5,427 nt of DNA from Atribacteria bacterium SCGC AAA255-N14. GTDB lineage: Bacteria; Atribacterota; JS1; SB-45; 34-128. The notes beneath the pieces are model-generated. The model saw only the letters and a list, made by a program, of their open reading frames with translations. It was not told the origin of the DNA and did no database searches. The stretch lies in assembly GCA_000405345.1 (NCBI GenBank), contig ASPC01000081.1:1-5427 (forward strand), read 5' to 3'. Position 1 is the stretch's first letter. Each line of letters starts with the position of its first letter. Of this stretch, positions 5,374-5,427 are shown piece by piece. Made by a program: the position numbers and the translations under genes.

Positions 5374-5427
5374 TGTTTCAGGATTAATTACTACCTGCTT
5401 CTTATAATTGTTCTCAGTAATAATTTC
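5302..5427 (-). CDS. Possible C-terminal end of an unknown hydrophilic protein (partial)
   Basis: On the minus strand a frame is open from the right edge of the window to TAA at 5304-5302 (41 codons). Its first ~30 residues, from the edge, include ENNYKKQVVINPETSKENKD, a hydrophilic Lys/Glu/Asn-rich mix that looks like real protein. By contrast, the + strand there reads as Phe/Ser/Leu-rich shadow sequence. Its last ~13 codons run antisense to genuine ecfT sequence, so the two genes cannot both be native through 5302-5340. The product is not recognised. It is most likely a foreign coding segment joined to ecfT near 5340, and chance is possible because the stretch is short. Confidence 0.3.
   Translation of the reverse strand, partial: EIITENNYKKQVVINPETSKENKDAIEEKKKMDYQSKYNDK

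Noticed and set aside
5371..5427. TGA recoding (read as an amino acid) to continue ecfT
   Set aside because: The frame stays open after the TGA, but the residues do not resemble EcfT. All other genes here use TAA or TAG normally and encode Trp with TGG, so a junction explains the break better.

Overview
The window is AT-rich bacterial DNA. It holds the end of the alpha ribosomal-protein operon followed by the ATPase genes and the start of the membrane gene of an energy-coupling factor (ECF) vitamin/metal transporter. All recognisable genes are on the + strand: rpsK (S11), rpsD (S4), rpoA (RNA polymerase alpha), rplQ (L17), then a gene-free stretch of about 660 bp, then ecfA1, ecfA2 and a broken ecfT. 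The order rpsK-rpsD-rpoA-rplQ-ecfA1-ecfA2-ecfT is the one known from Firmicutes and several deep anaerobic lineages. The low G+C content, zinc-ribbon type S4, Firmicutes-like alpha subunit and word-like intergenic repeats would fit an uncultured anaerobe such as a low-GC Atribacterota (JS1/OP9) member or a clostridia-like bacterium. That placement is an inference and is weak.

Layout. Bases 39-2678 are the ribosomal/RNA polymerase block. It is compact except for a 248-bp gap between rpsK and rpsD that contains several inverted repeats, two of them close to the rpsD ribosome-binding site. A strong intrinsic terminator (2695-2764) closes the block. Bases 2765-3337 contain no convincing gene. They are a mosaic of short quasi-tandem words (GTCAGAA-like, GAGATACGA, ACGCAAT, AAGTAAT), a near-palindrome, and a candidate promoter with extended -10 box at 3124-3152. 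Bases 3338-5037 encode two overlapping ABC ATPases that would pair to energise an ECF transporter. EcfT starts at 5077, but its EcfT-like sequence stops at about codon 88. The last ~87 bases of the window read more like the antisense of a different, hydrophilic protein.

How the genes work together. S11 and S4 are small-subunit proteins, L17 is a large-subunit protein, and alpha is the assembly platform of RNA polymerase, so the first block makes core expression machinery. EcfA1 and EcfA2 form the nucleotide-binding heterodimer that docks on EcfT, and EcfT engages substrate-binding S-components encoded elsewhere.

I saw no new defence, mobile or biosynthetic system. The parts most worth a second look are the broken end of ecfT, the repeat-word mosaic between rplQ and ecfA1, and the unusually long, structured gap in front of rpsD.
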